Notes under the pieces: generated by a model | The model's database searches: none | What the model was told of the DNA's origin: nothing | The model's input: only the letters and a program-made list of their open reading frames with translations | Shown here: piece by piece, positions 51,101 through 60,153 of the stretch | How the letters are laid out: every line of letters begins with the position of its first letter | How positions within the stretch are numbered: position 1 is the stretch's first letter | Assembly: GCA_049487715.1 (NCBI GenBank) | Contig: CP150581.1 | Location: 62,001-126,000 of the forward strand | From: Pycnococcus provasolii | Taxonomy: Eukaryota; Chlorophyta; Pseudoscourfieldiophyceae; Pseudoscourfieldiales | DNA: 64,000 bases | Direction of reading: 5' to 3' | Position numbers and translations under genes: made by a program

Positions 51101-51208
51101 TGCGGACTTGAACGCCGCGCGCACGCGCCTCCCGCGCCAGTGCGCTTCGATGTAGGTGGCTGCCTTTTTTTGCGCCAGGGCATCATCGTCGTCGTCGTCC
51201 GCGGACAT
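48140..51208 (-). CDS. IQ-motif protein with beta-solenoid-like Ser/Thr/Val repeats
   Basis: Start chosen at Met 51208 (MSADDDDDD); the frame is open to 51628 but that part is hydrophobic and unlikely to be coding. 1022 residues: an IQ motif near residue 25 (AATYIEAHWRGRRVRAAF, a calmodulin-binding site), a helical domain with an EF-hand-like feel (about 130-230), then about 350 residues of repeats like VASGSTLDVSSTAAATV that fit a beta-solenoid, then two 44-residue repeats (HENTHTSVSH...) and a Ser/Arg-rich tail (QQSARQ repeats). The solenoid part contains two copies of a 463-bp DNA block. IQ/helical N-termini of this sort occur in cilium-associated protist proteins; a ciliary or cell-surface role is a guess. 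Confidence 0.6.
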   Translation of the reverse strand: MSADDDDDDALAQKKAATYIEAHWRGRRVRAAFKSAMVQKRKHHGLARREFLMFNAQKYWKKSGLAMHTIEHITNLVRQKSFDAKQRKFENKLSKQQDGSTITHTVDDEEALMDLDYRHQGDADAYTAEALLTRQALRKDPEICKGIRKWWDTFDVEEPKDTMSIHDYAHMHFLLDISMHEMGFNLPDDQLLADVLEDWAEDCMGAPTMTYHAFEEAIFELTDLWTYTTERREYVNFLKDTLEKALHITDNKPKLEKRLERLESKAAMLIRGKIGGAIGSAKNPATVASGSTLDVSSTAAATVASGSTLNVSSTAAATVTSGSTLGVTVATDATVSAGGDVSRTSTGKTTVTSTGSDISVSAPSADAKVSITSSGSTTVTSGDDVDVIAEDAVTITSGEGGMRLQSTGQLAASCNGAMQLSSTTGPMSLSTGAGGASLVSLGAVLVDADGSGTGGLEIRAGASGVDVDAASAATVTSDASVSMTSAAFTTVASGSTLDVSSTAAATVASGSTLNVSSTAAATVTSGSTLGVTVATDATVSAGGDVSRTSTGKTTVTSTGSDISVSAPSADAKVSITSSGSTTVTSGDDVDVIAEDAVTITSGEGGMRLQSTGQLAASCNNGAMQLSSTTGPMSLSTGAGGASLRPTAQANSALGSVGGNGSGRLGSGQFGDRNGSGQLHTVLLTLPQSTQQGRHFLRAPGQLPAVTEHEYSGASRSPLAHENTHTSVSHPQSIQQGRHFLRAPGQLPAVTEHEYSGASRSPLAHENTHTSVSHQQDDRRWKITYLPNFGYTRPGPYYRTTLAFDSSSSHTQPSHMRGPRANGLKRVPRELSDRDEDYGDHLKPSDDPPRRVVSAAMTRPSAVPKLPELSTIHDEQANKTSLEKPTSVSARFSFEIKLPPARGAISAPQQSARQQSARQHSARQHLAASGGSGYSLAQQRIQSARGREVAMPPSSRHVALQTVNESSKEPNSHLLLFEDLPPTLARAPQISARRRPHGANPVRGIRRHSARTHDLTPRETRVH
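48892..49150 (-). repeat. Tandem 132-bp coding repeat
   Basis: Two near-identical 132-bp copies starting at 48892 and 49024 code for the 44-residue segment QSTQQGRHFLRAP...ENTHTSVSH, in frame. Confidence 0.9.
49279..50356 (-). repeat. Two near-identical 463-bp blocks in the beta-repeat gene
   Basis: 49279-49741 and 49891-50356, offset 612 bp (204 codons, so in frame), differing by a 3-base insertion and a few changes. Confidence 0.9.
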
Positions 51209-52000
51209 GTGCAAGTGTGGTGGTGTGCGTAGCACTACAGTAAAGAAAAGAAGCTGCAAAGAAGGTGGTATTATGCCGCAGCAGACGACACACAAGGCGA
51301 ACCGCGCAGTGCACGTCGAGGTGGCCTGAGGACGAAAGATGCCTGTTGGTCCTTTGACGAGCAGGCGAAGCGCACCAACGTCGGCGTACAAGGGTGATGT
51401 GCAAAAGAGACACCTAGCCCAACCCCAAAGAAGCTGAGGATGGAGCCCGAAGATGCGTGAGAGAACACCAACCAGCACAAGCCAGCAAGCACAAGAAGGG
51501 AAACAAGACGAAACGAAACGTGAAGTGAGCGAAGCACACGAGCACACGACAAGCAGACTTAAGGCTTGATTTAACGCAAGCTTAAGAAACCGCCGGTAAA
51601 GAAACCTTACTACGATAATGCACGCCAATCACGGAAAGCGGTGAAAGCCAACGGTGAAAGCCGTGACCGTGAACTCACAGTGGAGTTAAACCCAACGTTA
51701 AGGCCCAACGTTCCCAGATTAAGGCCACACCCAGAGCCAACACGAGATTGCCAACAGAGCCAACAATGATACCCCTGATGGAAATGAGCCACCTGTTGTG
51801 ACGAGAAAACGGCGTGGAAATGGCAATAGCGACAACACATAAACAACACGTGGGGTTGTAAGGACGGCCGTTCGTGACGGGGACGTTCGGTCGTGGATAT
51901 ATAGGCGTGGCTTCGAAACCACCCCGTCAGGGGATCCCGTGAGATTAAAAAGATAAACGTGATGTCACAATACCGTGTAGTGATAACACGTACTTATATC

Positions 52001-52031
52001 AAGGGGAAATAACACCTTGTTATTTCCCCTT
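52001..52031. other. Perfect 14-bp inverted repeat with 3-base loop
   Basis: AAGGGGAAATAACA, CCT, TGTTATTTCCCCTT. Stable hairpin; no coding context. Confidence 0.85.
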
Positions 52032-52085
52032 GCTTATAGGTAACTTACCTATGTATACCTTTAGGGCTTTATTAGGCTGGTACAG

Positions 52086-52163
52086 TTTGGTTTGGGGGTT
52101 TGGGGTTTGGGGGTTTGGGGTTTGGGGGTTTGGGGGTTTGGTTGGGGGTTTGGTTTGGGGGTT
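52086..52163 (+). repeat. G-rich TTTGGGG-type tandem tract
   Basis: Roughly ten units of TTTGGGG or TTTGGGGG with some TTTGG/TTGGGGG variants. At least six runs of four or more G, so strong quadruplex potential on the plus strand. Confidence 0.9.
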
Positions 52164-52988
52164 GGCAGTGGTGAGTGAGGTTTGGTGAGGAGTGCGACGA
52201 CTGGCAACTTGGGAAGGAAGGGAAGACTAAAAAATCTCCCACGTTTTTCGTCACTTGTGAGCCGTCGATCGCCACCACGTGATGAGAGGAGCGGGAGACG
52301 CCCAACCATATTGCGCGCGTGTTGTCATGTAGGAACGTTGGTGGCGTTGGCGGCCCCTCCTTGAACCTTCTCTTTTTTGAGTTTTTTCCTCCATCTCTTC
52401 CGTTCCTCGGAGCCGGAGGTGAGGAGGTTGCCTGGCGTGAATCCATGCGCGCGCGCAACCCAACCCACGACAAAAAGAAAGACCAACCCAACAATCAAAA
52501 GCAGCACGCGGATCCAAGACGGCGGGAGTCTCTGGGAGACACCAAACAATGCAACTCAAAACAAAAAGGAGTTTCGCACAACAAAGGAAGCGGCAAGAAA
52601 CGGGCCCACACAGTAGAACACAGTGTTTGCGTTGGCTTTCCCGAGGACAAAAGGCCCATTTTATAAAGGGTTTCCCTTGTGCGTGGTTTTGAAGAGTAAA
52701 ACCTAAGTTTCGTCTAAAATAATTACAGTACCCTACACCTGTTCTTTTTTAGAACCGCCAAGGCTCTCTCCCAACTCCCCCTGAGTTTCTTTTGAGTTTG
52801 AGGTTTGAGCCTCGGAGCTTTGGAGGGAGTTTTAGGGAACTTGTCCGACCGTCTTCAAGGGCCTTTAAAGCTCTCTCCTGTGTGTGTGTCGTCGCTCTTT
52901 AAGCCGCTCAGAGTCTCGCCTTGCCTCAGAGCCTCAGAGAGCCTCGTCTTAAGGCTCTCGTCTTAAGGCTTGTCGGCTTGTGGTGAAT

Positions 52989-55063
52989 ATGTCCGGCCGT
53001 TCAGGTGGTGGTTTCGGCCGCTCGGGGAATATGGTTTACGGCGTTTCTAACCCGACGTTTGAGAGCGACTTGCGCGCGTCGTCGTCACCCGAGCAGAAGC
53101 TGCGAGGCAACATGCTCCTCACGCAGAAGAGTATGAACAGCACGCGCATAGAACAAGGACGATGGGACCACATCGCCACGGAAGTGCGAGGATCCGTCGC
53201 AGGCATGAAAGACCAAGTCTCAACCTCACTGCGCAAACTCGCAGAAAAACAACGCGACTTTGACGAGGCGATTGTGCTCTGCGAACGAGAAAAGGAAAAG
53301 GTCGTCGGACTCGGAAACTCTGCACGTGGTGCGTGCGAGAACTTCTTCACCACGCTCGCCGATCAGGTCAAGGCGAAGCACGACCTCACCATCACGGACC
53401 TCGAACAGCAGCAGAGTGAAAAGGTAAGCAAGCAAACCTGACAGTTGCTTCTTTGACTCTCAGAGAGACACACGAACGCACGCGCTCACCAAACAACACA
53501 CGCACACACAAACAACAACAACACAAACAACAGATATGGACCCTTGAGGAGCAGATTGCGCAGCTCAAGGAGGCGCTCTCCATCTTGGCAGATGCCGCGA
53601 CGGAGGGCCAGACGCTGCTTGCCGCGAAGAGTGAGCTGCAGGTTCTCGACAGCGCCGGACTCGTCGAAGCTCACATCTACAACGCCGAGAACTGCGAGGC
53701 TATCAAGAACGGAGGCACAGCCATCCTCACGCCGAAGCAGTACGCCGAGTTCTCGAGTGACGTCGGACCTTGCCACGACGGCCTCGCCATCACGGGAACG
53801 CCGCACTTCCTCACGGAGACGATCGTCGACTGGTGCAAAGCAGACAAGCAGCTCGTCATGACGTCCTCGACGCAAGGTGAGGCGGAGTTGCGCGCCAAAA
53901 TGCGCTCGCTGGAGGCGCAGCTGGAGACGGCAAGGGCAGCGGCGGCAGCCGGCGGCAGCGGAAGTAAGGCAAGCAGCCAGCGTGTCGCATACCTCGAGTC
54001 GGCCGTCGCGGAGAAGGACGAGGAGGTGCTTCAGCTGCGCACGCTCGTCTCGAACATGCAGCGCGAGGTGGCTGCTGCTTCGGACAAGTACGTGGACGCC
54101 ACGTCGTCGTCGAGGCGCATCAACGAGCTCGAGACACTCATGACGGAGGCGAAGTCCGTGCTTGAGGAGAAGGTTCGCGAGAACGACAGCCTCAAGTCGC
54201 AGGTGCGGTCTCTGGAGATCCGCGGGGGAAGCGCGGACTCGGCGTCGCGGGAGAGGGCACAGCTGCAGGGCAAGGTGGCGGAGCTCGAGTCGACGCTCGC
54301 GGCTGTGGTGCGCGAGGCTGAGGACAAGAGCCGGGAGGTTGGCAACTTGCGCATGTCGTCGGAGCGACTCGAGCGCATGTCCACGGAAGCGCAGGAACAG
54401 CTGCGCCAGAAAGAGGAGGAGCTGAATCGCCTGCGGACGATGGGCGCGAGCAGCCAGGCTCAGGCGGCGCAGCTGGCGCAGCTGCGAGGTCGCGTCAGCG
54501 AGCTTGAGATGCTGCTGGAGGCGAAGGAGGAGGCTTTCAGTAATGTGGAGGCTGTTGCCCAGGAGAGCGCGTCGCGTCAGAACCAGTATTCGTCCAGCCT
54601 GCAGAGGCAGGTGGAGGACCTGAAGAGAGAGCTCGTTCTCGCGCAGACGGCGCTCTCGTCCAAGCAGGCTGAGAACGACGGGTATCACGCTCGCATGTCG
54701 CAGCTGCAGAGGCGCTGCGACGATCTCGAGGCTTCGAGACAGTCGGCGCACGACGAGGTGCTTGCGGCTCGCGCGCGCACGAAGCAGCTCGAGACGACTC
54801 TGAGCTCCCTCGACCACGAGAAGGATGAGCTGCAGCGCGAGTCGGCGGAGCACGGAGGCAAGGCTAAGATGCTCGTCACGAAGATTAAGGAGCTTCAGGC
54901 CTCGCTCGACGGGAAGGGACGTGAGCTGCAGGAGGCTCAGGAAATGAGGAAGGAGGCTGTTCTCGTGGCAGCTCGCCTAAAGCGATCTTCTACCAAGGCG
55001 AGCGACGATTGCCAAAAGCTCAGGGAACAGATTTCACAAATGGGTGGTACGCCGCGTGTCTGA
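52989..55063 (+). CDS. Coiled-coil protein with TRIM/BBC-like region (two exons)
   Basis: Exon 1 is 52989-53423, exon 2 is 53534-55063; the 110-bp intron runs GTAAGC to ACAG, phase 0, giving QQQSEK-IWTLEEQ. 654 residues. The first about 200 are helical and resemble the B-box C-terminal (BBC) coiled coil of TRIM proteins, but no RING or B-box is present. The rest is a long Glu/Arg/Ala-rich coiled coil ending ISQMGGTPRV. A cytoskeletal or scaffold role is inference. Confidence 0.75.
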
Positions 55064-55201
55064 TGATTCTAAGACGAGAAAATTGTGACGGGGAGTCAAA
55101 GAGAGAGAGAGTGTGTGTGTGTGGAGCGCGTGTGTGTGTTTAAGCGGGTGGCGAAAGTTTTTTCTTATTGTTTGCTGTGGTGCTGTTACCCCTTCAGCCC
55201 T

Positions 55202-56443
55202 TCAGCCCGAGATTGTCTTCTGTGAAACCTTCTTCTCGCGCCGCCGCAGAGATCGACAGATCCATACCAAGTTCCCGCCAGACACGCCGCCACGACTTTC
55301 GCTCTCTTGCGTCGCGGCGTCGCCGTCGGCACCCCACGTGCATCGCATGTCCACCGTGCGCACGTCGTCGTCGACGGGAATCGAGCCGACGAAGTTCTCG
55401 CCCTCTTGCCACATCGGATCGACAAACTCCGTGTCGTGATCCTTGCGTTGAATGAACTTGAACTCGAACTCCAAACCTGCGGGAAGCACGCACTCGCACG
55501 TCCACGTCTCGCCCGCGACGAACGTCATCGGGATCGTGCTGTGCAAGCTCCACGCACCCAGCTGCGGCGCGGATCCGACGAGAACGACGGAGTCGCCGAA
55601 CGCAGTTTCGCACGCGACAGAGAAGCGCACGGGAACGAGCCGCGCCGCCTGCGTCGCCGTTGTGCCTGCACCCGTGAAGGGCGCCGACGACGAGTTCGGG
55701 TCGAACTGGCTTTGCGTCGTTTGAGCGGCGGGTGCGTCGTGCGCCCAGAAGTCCCAGTTGAGGTTCGCGTCGAGGTCGTGAAGCAGAGCCGCCTCGTGGT
55801 GTCGGTACTGCTCAGCCGCGGCGTAGTCGCGTTCGCGTACTGCCGTCCCTTCCAGCCTGGAAATCTCCGACAGCTGCGCGGTGATAGTTTCGATTGCCTG
55901 CGTGGCAGTCTGCACACGAGCCGCGACAGCGTAGTTCTTCGCACGCACGGCGGTTTCCTCGAGCTGCTTGAGCTGCCTGAGCGCCTCTGCGTACGTGTCA
56001 CTTTGCATGATCGGGTCGGCGGTCGTGATTGCTGTTATTGCCGTGTTGTCGTTGTATCGTTGCTGCTGCTGCTGCTGCTGTCGATTCGCTTGCTGCTGGA
56101 TGACACGCACCCATCCTCCTCCTGCCGATGCTGATTGTGATTTTGGTTCGGCAGCAGCATGATGATGAGCCGGAGGAGGAGGGTCTACAACCACTACAGC
56201 AGCATTCGTGTCTGTCGTCGTGGATGGCGTCATCAGGGGAACCATGTAAGCGCGATTCCTGCTATCGTGGTGGTGGGCAAAGTTGTTGTAGCTGCTGCCG
56301 CTTGTCGTGCGTCGGCGGCGGTGGACGACACCACCATGACCACGACGAGTAGTATTAGAAATGCTACTACTACTACTAGTGCTGCCAGCTCCTCCTGACG
56401 ACGACGTGCGTCGTGGTACAACACCTGCTGAGGTGGACGCCAT
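55202..56443 (-). CDS. CBM20 (starch-binding) protein, copy 1
   Basis: 413 residues. Ser/His/Gln-rich N-terminus, a helical region with two UVR-like hairpins (AEALRQLKQLEETAVRAKNY..., VRERDYAAAEQYRHHE), then a CBM20 at about 268-370 (VRFSVACETAFGDSVVLVGSAPQLGAW, with GEFEFKFIQR-like continuation). CBM20 binds starch and glycogen; plant plastid proteins of this type regulate starch granules. No transit peptide is obvious. A near-identical second copy lies at 58945-60153. Confidence 0.85.
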   Translation of the reverse strand: MASTSAGVVPRRTSSSGGAGSTSSSSSISNTTRRGHGGVVHRRRRTTSGSSYNNFAHHHDSRNRAYMVPLMTPSTTTDTNAAVVVVDPPPPAHHHAAAEPKSQSASAGGGWVRVIQQQANRQQQQQQQRYNDNTAITAITTADPIMQSDTYAEALRQLKQLEETAVRAKNYAVAARVQTATQAIETITAQLSEISRLEGTAVRERDYAAAEQYRHHEAALLHDLDANLNWDFWAHDAPAAQTTQSQFDPNSSSAPFTGAGTTATQAARLVPVRFSVACETAFGDSVVLVGSAPQLGAWSLHSTIPMTFVAGETWTCECVLPAGLEFEFKFIQRKDHDTEFVDPMWQEGENFVGSIPVDDDVRTVDMRCTWGADGDAATQESESRGGVSGGNLVWICRSLRRREKKVSQKTISG

Positions 56444-57042
56444 GGAATTCAGTGAGAAGAAAGGAATTTAGAGATAAAATGTGACGCCACGCGGCAAGTG
56501 GAAACAGCCGACCAAGAAATTCATTCTACTACCACCCCGGCCCCGGCGGCATGAATGATTGATTTGGGGTTTGATTGATATTTGGTCAATGCATTATTTA
56601 TTTTGGGGGTTCCGAGAATGAAAAATCCTTCTTTGTTCTGGGAGTTTCCAACCTGATTTCCATTTCCTTTTCCGATTTTCGATTTCAATTCATGGCGTCC
56701 GGACATGTTGCTCTGAACAATGAGGGGCTTGAGGGAAAACCGGGCCTCAATCGCGCGTCTATTATCTAGAACTTGCGTGCGTGTGGCGGTTAAACAACAA
56801 TTAAAGTTGGCGCCTGGCGGTGGTGGTGGTGGTGGCTGGCCTGCCTGCGGAGGAGCGAGGCGTGACATTCTTTCTTTGTTGTTTGTTTGATTCATTATTA
56901 TGGATTTATTTCAGTTGCTAAAAAAATCGATTTCTCCTCCAGTTCTCCCAGATGAAAAAAAAACTTCCTCTAGTTCTCCGTCTTGCTTGCTGCTAGACTA
57001 GCAAGTAGCAACAACTCTCCTCCGTAGACCTGTGTTGTTTCA
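56444..57042. other. Intergenic region
   Basis: Includes promoter of CBM20 copy 1 and 3' end of the coiled-coil gene. A T/A-rich stretch; nothing else is recognised. Confidence 0.4.
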
Positions 57043-58422
57043 TCATGCCACCGAATCCAAGTGATGCGACAAAATCCTATCGTTCTCGTCATCGATCGCA
57101 TCCTTCAGAACTATGAGCTCGTTCGCCCATTCTGAAATCTCCTTTTCTGAATCGGTAAGCTGCGTCTCGAGCGTCTTGATCTCACTGCGCAGCATGCCTC
57201 GCTCCGTCGCACCCTCCGACAAGGCCTGGTACGCATCCTCGAGCTGTTTGTCCTTTTCTTGATTGAACAACCGCGTCTCCGCGAGCTGCGCGCGTAGCTC
57301 CGTCACGTCCGACTTGCAGGAACTCAGCGACGCCTTGAGTCGCTCAGCCTTGCGCCTCTCCGCATTCAGTTCCTTCGTAGATGCTGCGAGCTTCGCGTTT
57401 GCCACCCTGAGATCGGCGCGAGTCACCTGCACAGCTGCGGATGCTTCGGCGCGTACCCTCGCAAACGACTCTCGCGTGTGTGTAGCCGGTGGCGTAAACT
57501 CGTCGTCGTGGTCAGTCGAGGGCACGAGATTCGTGATGATTTTCCCGAGTTCGCCCAAAAATTGCCTGTTGTTGTTGTTGTTGCTGCTGTTGCTGTTGTG
57601 TTCCTCCTCGTTTTTGGGTGGTGGGAAAACTTCCACCTCCACCACTTCATCATCATGGTTTGTTGCGGCTGTAGTTTGGGCTTCTTCGTCGATGATGACA
57701 TTAGTAGAAGCAGCAGCAGCAGCACTACTACTACCGCCATTTCCGTTGTGGCAGTGGTATGGCAGCAGGGTTACGCATCCGTTACGAGGAGAAGAAGAAG
57801 GCTCATCGGCAGCTGCTGCTGATTGTTTCTTCTTGTTCTGGTCGAACGACGAACGCACGAACGTCTTCCATCCTGCACTTTTGGTGTACGTCGCACCAAC
57901 CATTTCGTTGTCACCCGACAGGGTGATTGCAGAGAGAACGGATGACGACGAGAGTGGTGACACCACAGAAGCGGCTGGAGGAGATGTTTTTATTTTTGTG
58001 TCGTCGTCGTCGTTGTACGGCAGCAGGGTTATGGGTCCATGAGGTGATGTATCCGGGCGGGGGCCCTCCTCGGTGTAGTAGTGTGGTCCAGCATGCTGCC
58101 GAAGGGTGTTGATTTCAGACCTCAGCTTCGCGACGACGCTTGCCTTGGGTGCGCCTCCTTCGTTTTCGAAGAGTTCTTGCAGTTCTCGTTCCGCGGCATG
58201 AAGGCGTTCCGTGGCAGCAGCCTTGTTCCCTGTTGTTGCTGATGATGCCACTTCCACAGCAGGCGCGTGGGCGACGGGAAGTTTTGTGGTGTCTGTGTTG
58301 CGTCGATTCTTCCACCAGCTCGGAAGCCCGCCGGCAGTGCTACTACTAAGCAGAAGAAGAAGAAGTGCCCCCCTGTTGCACTCCGCTTTGATGCGCCGAG
58401 TGCTGGTGTACGAGTGACGCAC
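57043..58422 (-). CDS. Coiled-coil protein, 5' end incomplete in this frame
   Basis: The frame begins at a GTG at 58422, just after a stop, with no ATG before about residue 170, so an upstream exon or a different start is likely. About 460 codons: a hydrophobic Leu run at residues 20-26, two similar motifs TLLPYNDDDD and TLLPYHCHNG (about 138 and 217), Asn/Ser-rich linkers, and a C-terminal coiled coil (about 310-450). Function unknown. Sits between the two CBM20 copies. Confidence 0.55.
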   Translation of the reverse strand: MRHSYTSTRRIKAECNRGALLLLLLSSSTAGGLPSWWKNRRNTDTTKLPVAHAPAVEVASSATTGNKAAATERLHAAERELQELFENEGGAPKASVVAKLRSEINTLRQHAGPHYYTEEGPRPDTSPHGPITLLPYNDDDDTKIKTSPPAASVVSPLSSSSVLSAITLSGDNEMVGATYTKSAGWKTFVRSSFDQNKKKQSAAAADEPSSSPRNGCVTLLPYHCHNGNGGSSSAAAAASTNVIIDEEAQTTAATNHDDEVVEVEVFPPPKNEEEHNSNSSNNNNNRQFLGELGKIITNLVPSTDHDDEFTPPATHTRESFARVRAEASAAVQVTRADLRVANAKLAASTKELNAERRKAERLKASLSSCKSDVTELRAQLAETRLFNQEKDKQLEDAYQALSEGATERGMLRSEIKTLETQLTDSEKEISEWANELIVLKDAIDDENDRILSHHLDSVA

Positions 58423-58944
58423 TTCGGTTGCGTCGGACCGCTAGAGACGGCTTAGTACTAGTACGAGCCTGAAGCGTGGACGACGTGCGTCGCACAACCA
58501 GACCCGCCATTGATTGATTGAGCGAAGTGAACAGTGAACTAGAGTGCTGAAGTGTTCGACGCGTGGCAGAGGAATTCCTGGGAGCAAGCTAAACAGTGCA
58601 TTTCTGGGGCCCGAAATAAATCCAGGCTTGTTCTCTCGGGATTTGCCCCCGGGGGATTTGAGAGGCCCTCGGCGAATCTAATCCATTTCCTCGGGCATCA
58701 GGGGCCTCTAAACTCTTTCCAGAAACTACTCGAACGAATGATTTTTCGAGGTTTCGATTTTTGATTTTTTTCTCGATATTTTTTTTAAATAGAGTTCGGT
58801 GAGTCCAAGGGATTGGAATTTCAGGTATTTATGATTTTTTTTTCACACAAATCACACACGCAAAAAAATAATTTTATTTTTTTTTAAATTATGTTTTTTC
58901 TTTGATTTTTTTTTATTTTTTAAAAGGGTCGGTTATTAGGGTAT
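58423..58944. other. Intergenic region with AT-rich island
   Basis: 58739-58925 is dominated by runs of T and A, unlike its GC-rich surroundings. No gene is supported. Confidence 0.5.
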
Positions 58945-60153
58945 TCACTTGTTTTGTTTCTTAAGCCGCCTTTTAAGAGATCTGCAGATCCATACCAAGT
59001 TGTTCGACCCGCCTGGTGTTGACGCGCCAGCGCCGCGACTCTCGCTCTCTTGCGCCGCGGCGTCGCCGTCGGCACCCCACGTGCATCGCATGTCCACCGT
59101 GCGCACGTCGTCGTCGACGGGAATCGAGCCGACGAAGTTCTCGCCCTCTTGCCACATCGGATCGACAAACTCCGTGTCGTGCTCCTTGCGTTGAATGAAC
59201 TTGAACTCGAACTCCAAACCTGCGGGAAGCACGCACTCGCACGTCCACGTCTCGCCCGCGACGAACGTCATCGGGATCGTGCTGTGCAAGCTCCACGCAC
59301 CCAGCTGCGGCGCGGATCCGACGAGAACGACGGAGTCGCCGAACGCAGTTTCGCACGCGACAGAGAAGCGCACGGGAACGAGCCGCGCCGCCTGCGTCGC
59401 CGTTGTGCCTGCACCCGTGAAGGGCGCCGACGGGTCGAACTGGCTTTGCGTCGTTTGAGCGGCGGGTGCGTCGTGCGCCCAGAAGTCCCAGTTGAGGTTC
59501 GCGTCGAGGTCGTGAAGCAGAGCCGCCTCGTGGTGTCGGCACTGCTCAGCCGCGGCGTAGTCGCGTTCGCGTACCGCCGTCCCTTCCAGCCTGGAAATCT
59601 CCGACAGCTGCGCGGTGATAGTTTCGACAGCCTGCGTGGCAGTCTGCACACGAGCCGCGACAGCGTAGTTCTTCGCACGCACGGCGGTTTCCTCGAGCTG
59701 CTTGAGCTGCCTGAGCGCCTCTGCGTACGTGTCACTTTGCAGGATCGGGTCGGTCGTTCCTGCGATGCCGTCCGCGGTGGTCTGCGTGACGACGGCGTTA
59801 TCGTCGTGTCCGCCGTAGTGGTCGATGTGTTGCACGGTTCCACTGTACTGCTGGTGGTGCGATTCGTTTTCATCGGTAGGCGGCATGCCGTATCCGCTCG
59901 TCGACGTCGGCGAGTGCAACGCCTCGAGAACGAGTCTTCGTGCGTGGAAACGTCTTTCCGGGTCGTTCAGGGTGCGTGCGTTCCATCTCGAGCTCGAGCT
60001 CGAGGTGGTTAAGGCGGCGTTCCCACGTTTCTGGAGTGTTCTGGAAGAAAAAACAAAAACAGCAAGACGCGCAGAATCCGAAAATTGTCCGAGAGAGCAG
60101 GCTCTGAGCCTTAACGTATTATTATGATTTCTTAATAAGGGAAGGACAGACAT
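58945..60153 (-). CDS. CBM20 (starch-binding) protein, copy 2
   Basis: 402 residues, C-terminal two-thirds almost the same as copy 1 (it lacks three codons of the linker before CBM20). Its N-terminus (residues 1-135) is unrelated and Arg/Ser-rich, more like a plastid or mitochondrial presequence, so this copy may be targeted differently. Starch binding is inferred. Confidence 0.83.
   Translation of the reverse strand: MSVLPLLRNHNNTLRLRACSLGQFSDSARLAVFVFSSRTLQKRGNAALTTSSSSSRWNARTLNDPERRFHARRLVLEALHSPTSTSGYGMPPTDENESHHQQYSGTVQHIDHYGGHDDNAVVTQTTADGIAGTTDPILQSDTYAEALRQLKQLEETAVRAKNYAVAARVQTATQAVETITAQLSEISRLEGTAVRERDYAAAEQCRHHEAALLHDLDANLNWDFWAHDAPAAQTTQSQFDPSAPFTGAGTTATQAARLVPVRFSVACETAFGDSVVLVGSAPQLGAWSLHSTIPMTFVAGETWTCECVLPAGLEFEFKFIQRKEHDTEFVDPMWQEGENFVGSIPVDDDVRTVDMRCTWGADGDAAAQESESRGAGASTPGGSNNLVWICRSLKRRLKKQNK

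Larger units (their letters stand above)
51209..52988. other. Long noncoding region with hairpin and G-rich tract
   Basis: Leader of the gene on the left, then AT-rich sequence, a perfect 14-bp hairpin (52001-52031), a TTTGGGG tract (52086-52163) and the promoter of the coiled-coil gene. ORFs here do not look coding. Confidence 0.45.

Noticed and set aside
51209-51628. Hydrophobic N-terminal extension of the IQ-motif protein
   Set aside because: Cys/Leu/Phe-rich with no clear signal or homology; the acidic MSADDD start is a better fit.
52086-52163. Chromosome end
   Set aside because: Unique genes follow to the right, so it is not terminal.
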